Below are positions 6,652-7,658 of a DNA stretch of 7,658 nt, piece after piece. A program made the position numbers and the translations under genes. A model generated the notes under the pieces. It searched no databases, had not been told where the DNA came from, and worked only from the letters and a program-made list of their open reading frames with translations. Source of the DNA: Mageeibacillus sp. UBA1046. GTDB lineage: Bacteria > Bacillota > Clostridia > Saccharofermentanales > DTU023. Each line of letters begins with the position of its first letter. Positions within the stretch are counted from its first letter, which is position 1. The DNA is taken from contig DCDV01000007.1 in the NCBI GenBank assembly GCA_002316595.1, forward strand, positions 4,722 to 12,379, written 5' to 3'.

Positions 6652-6683
6652 ACAATTATCTCTTGGTGTTCTATGGTCCGGCA

Positions 6684-6712
6684 CTGAAATATTAGAAGGG
6701 TTAAAGTATAAA
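6684..6712 (+). promoter_or_regulatory. Candidate promoter for the NamA-like gene
   Basis: CTGAAA (6684-6689) and TATAAA (6707-6712) are separated by 17 bases and match four and five of six consensus bases. Transcription would start near 6719, leaving a leader of about 75 bases. A weaker alternative is TTGATA (6733-6738) with CTTAAA 17 bases later, whose -10 is poor. Confidence 0.3.
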
Positions 6713-6731
6713 TACAATGATAAGACAGACT

Positions 6732-6747
6732 CTTGATAATGCTCAAG
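6732..6747. repeat. Inverted repeat CTTGA-TAATGC-TCAAG before the NamA-like gene
   Basis: A perfect 5-base inverted repeat with a 6-base centre lies 46 bases before the start codon of the oxidoreductase gene, just downstream of the better promoter candidate. This is a reasonable size and place for a repressor operator. It contains one of the three TGCTCAA copies of this intergenic region. Confidence 0.3.
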
Positions 6748-6793
6748 GTTCATATCTTAAACTTTGTTATTCATCGAATTTAAGGAGAATAAT

Positions 6794-7658
6794 ATGCATA
6801 TTTTCGAACCCTTTACGGTAAAGAATCTTAAACTAAAAAACAAAATAGTTCTGCCGCCCATGTGTATGTATGCTGCGGGAACTGACGGCTTGGTTAACGA
6901 CAGACATCTTGTCCATTACAGCACCCGTGCACTTGGCGGTACTGCCCTGATTATTATGGAGGCGACCGGAGTTATGCCGAACGGACGCATTACTGATAAT
7001 TGTCTGGGCATCTGGGATGACAATTATATAGCCGGGCTAAAACGAGTGGTTGATTCCTGTCATGATGAGGGAGCTGCTATCGCGCTGCAATTAAATCACG
7101 CAGGCCGAAAATGCGAAGCGGAGAGCGAGAATAATTATTATACTGTTTCGCCAAGTGCGATAGCTCCGGATGAAACGTACCGCACACCGCGCGAGATTAC
7201 ACCTGATGAAATGGGTAAAGTAAAACTGGCATTCTGCAATGCAGCCAGAAGGGCTGACACAGCAGGTTTTGACGCTATCGAGATTCATGGAGCGCACGGA
7301 TATTTGCTCAGCAGTTTCTTGTCACCGGTATCTAATGTGCGCACGGATGAATATGGCGGCAGTCTGGAAAACCGGGCTCGCTTTCTCCTTGAAGTATTGG
7401 AAGCGGTATCTGAGGTTTGGCCGCGTGATAAAGCTTTACTGCTCCGACTGTCCGCTACTGATTATTTGCCGGGAGGAACTAATCTGGCAGAGACGGTAGA
7501 GGTTGTGAAGATGGCCAAAAAATATGTCGATCTTTTCCATATCAGTTCCGGCGGCATCACTGCGGCGCCCATCAATATTTATCCCGGTTATCAGATCCCC
7601 TTTGCTGAAACCGTAAAGAGGGAATGTGATGTGCCGGTAATCGCTGTCGGCCGTATAA
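6794..7658 (+). CDS. namA: NamA/YqjM-like NADPH:flavin oxidoreductase (Old Yellow Enzyme), 3' end outside window
   Basis: FMN-dependent ene-reductase that uses NAD(P)H to reduce activated C=C bonds of unsaturated aldehydes and ketones and some nitro compounds; cytoplasmic. The frame is open without interruption for 288 codons to the window end; the family is about 340 residues, so about 50 are missing, including the C-terminal FMN phosphate-binding GRxLL segment. Features of the YqjM subclass are clear: PPMCMY with C24 and Y26 over the flavin, Q99 in LQLNHAGRK, substrate-binding H165 and H168 in EIHGAHGYL, then FLSPVSNVRTDEYGGSLENR (175-194) and flavin-contacting R218 in LLRLSATDY. ATG 6794 has AAGGAG (6782-6787) six bases away and matches the family N-terminus. 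It is divergent from mgtE. The physiological substrate is not predictable; a related enoate or dienoyl-CoA reductase role is less likely because the size and motifs fit YqjM. Confidence 0.9.
   Translation, partial: MHIFEPFTVKNLKLKNKIVLPPMCMYAAGTDGLVNDRHLVHYSTRALGGTALIIMEATGVMPNGRITDNCLGIWDDNYIAGLKRVVDSCHDEGAAIALQLNHAGRKCEAESENNYYTVSPSAIAPDETYRTPREITPDEMGKVKLAFCNAARRADTAGFDAIEIHGAHGYLLSSFLSPVSNVRTDEYGGSLENRARFLLEVLEAVSEVWPRDKALLLRLSATDYLPGGTNLAETVEVVKMAKKYVDLFHISSGGITAAPINIYPGYQIPFAETVKRECDVPVIAVGRI

Noticed and set aside
6315..6660. M-box (ykoK) Mg2+ riboswitch in the mgtE leader
   Set aside because: I looked on the minus strand for the conserved GGTGAGGCTCC-like core and found nothing similar. 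A covariance-model search would settle it.
7091..7499. Short open frames on both strands inside the NamA-like gene
   Set aside because: The continuous forward frame from 6794 matches the Old Yellow Enzyme family through this whole stretch; the others are shadows.

Overview
The window carries the 3' part of a phosphate (Pst/Pho) locus, a convergent magnesium transporter gene and the start of a flavin oxidoreductase gene. The organism looks like a bacterium of the Firmicutes (Bacillota) type, Clostridia or Negativicutes rather than classical Bacillus. The reasons are moderate GC by eye, strong AGGAGG-type ribosome binding sites, a PhoR with a large extracytoplasmic sensor domain, a MgtE with the GTGGNSGAQSS pore motif, and a YqjM/NamA-type Old Yellow Enzyme. 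The genus cannot be named from the sequence. No mobile element, tRNA, rRNA or CRISPR array is visible.

Layout. Positions 1-441 are the end of pstA (5' end outside the window). pstB (443-1198) follows after one base. A 209-base spacer holds a small hairpin and a possible Pho-box/extended -10 promoter. Then come phoU (1408-2109), a PhoB/PhoP-type response regulator (2163-2927) and its PhoR-type sensor kinase (2924-4849), which overlaps the regulator by four bases. A strong palindromic hairpin at 4853-4878 probably ends transcription from both sides. mgtE runs on the minus strand (4965-6314, GTG start). The 479-base region between the divergent mgtE and oxidoreductase genes holds a candidate mgtE promoter, a 42-codon small ORF with a strong ribosome binding site, a hairpin that could mask the mgtE ribosome binding site, and a TGCTCAA motif repeated three times. 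A namA-like gene starts at 6794 and runs off the window after 288 codons with no stop.

How it works together. PstA and PstB are the permease and ATPase of the high-affinity phosphate importer. PhoU connects importer activity to PhoR. PhoR phosphorylates the response regulator, which would bind Pho boxes, possibly including one before phoU. MgtE is a Mg2+ channel gated by cytosolic Mg2+. Its place beside the Pho genes may reflect the joint handling of Mg2+ and phosphate, but it is convergent and so not in the same operon.

Most of this is ordinary core biology. The parts most worth a second look are the mgtE leader (small ORF plus possible ribosome-site-masking hairpin), the acidic insertion in the PhoR ATPase domain, the lost aspartate in the second PhoU motif, and the repeated motif between the divergent genes.
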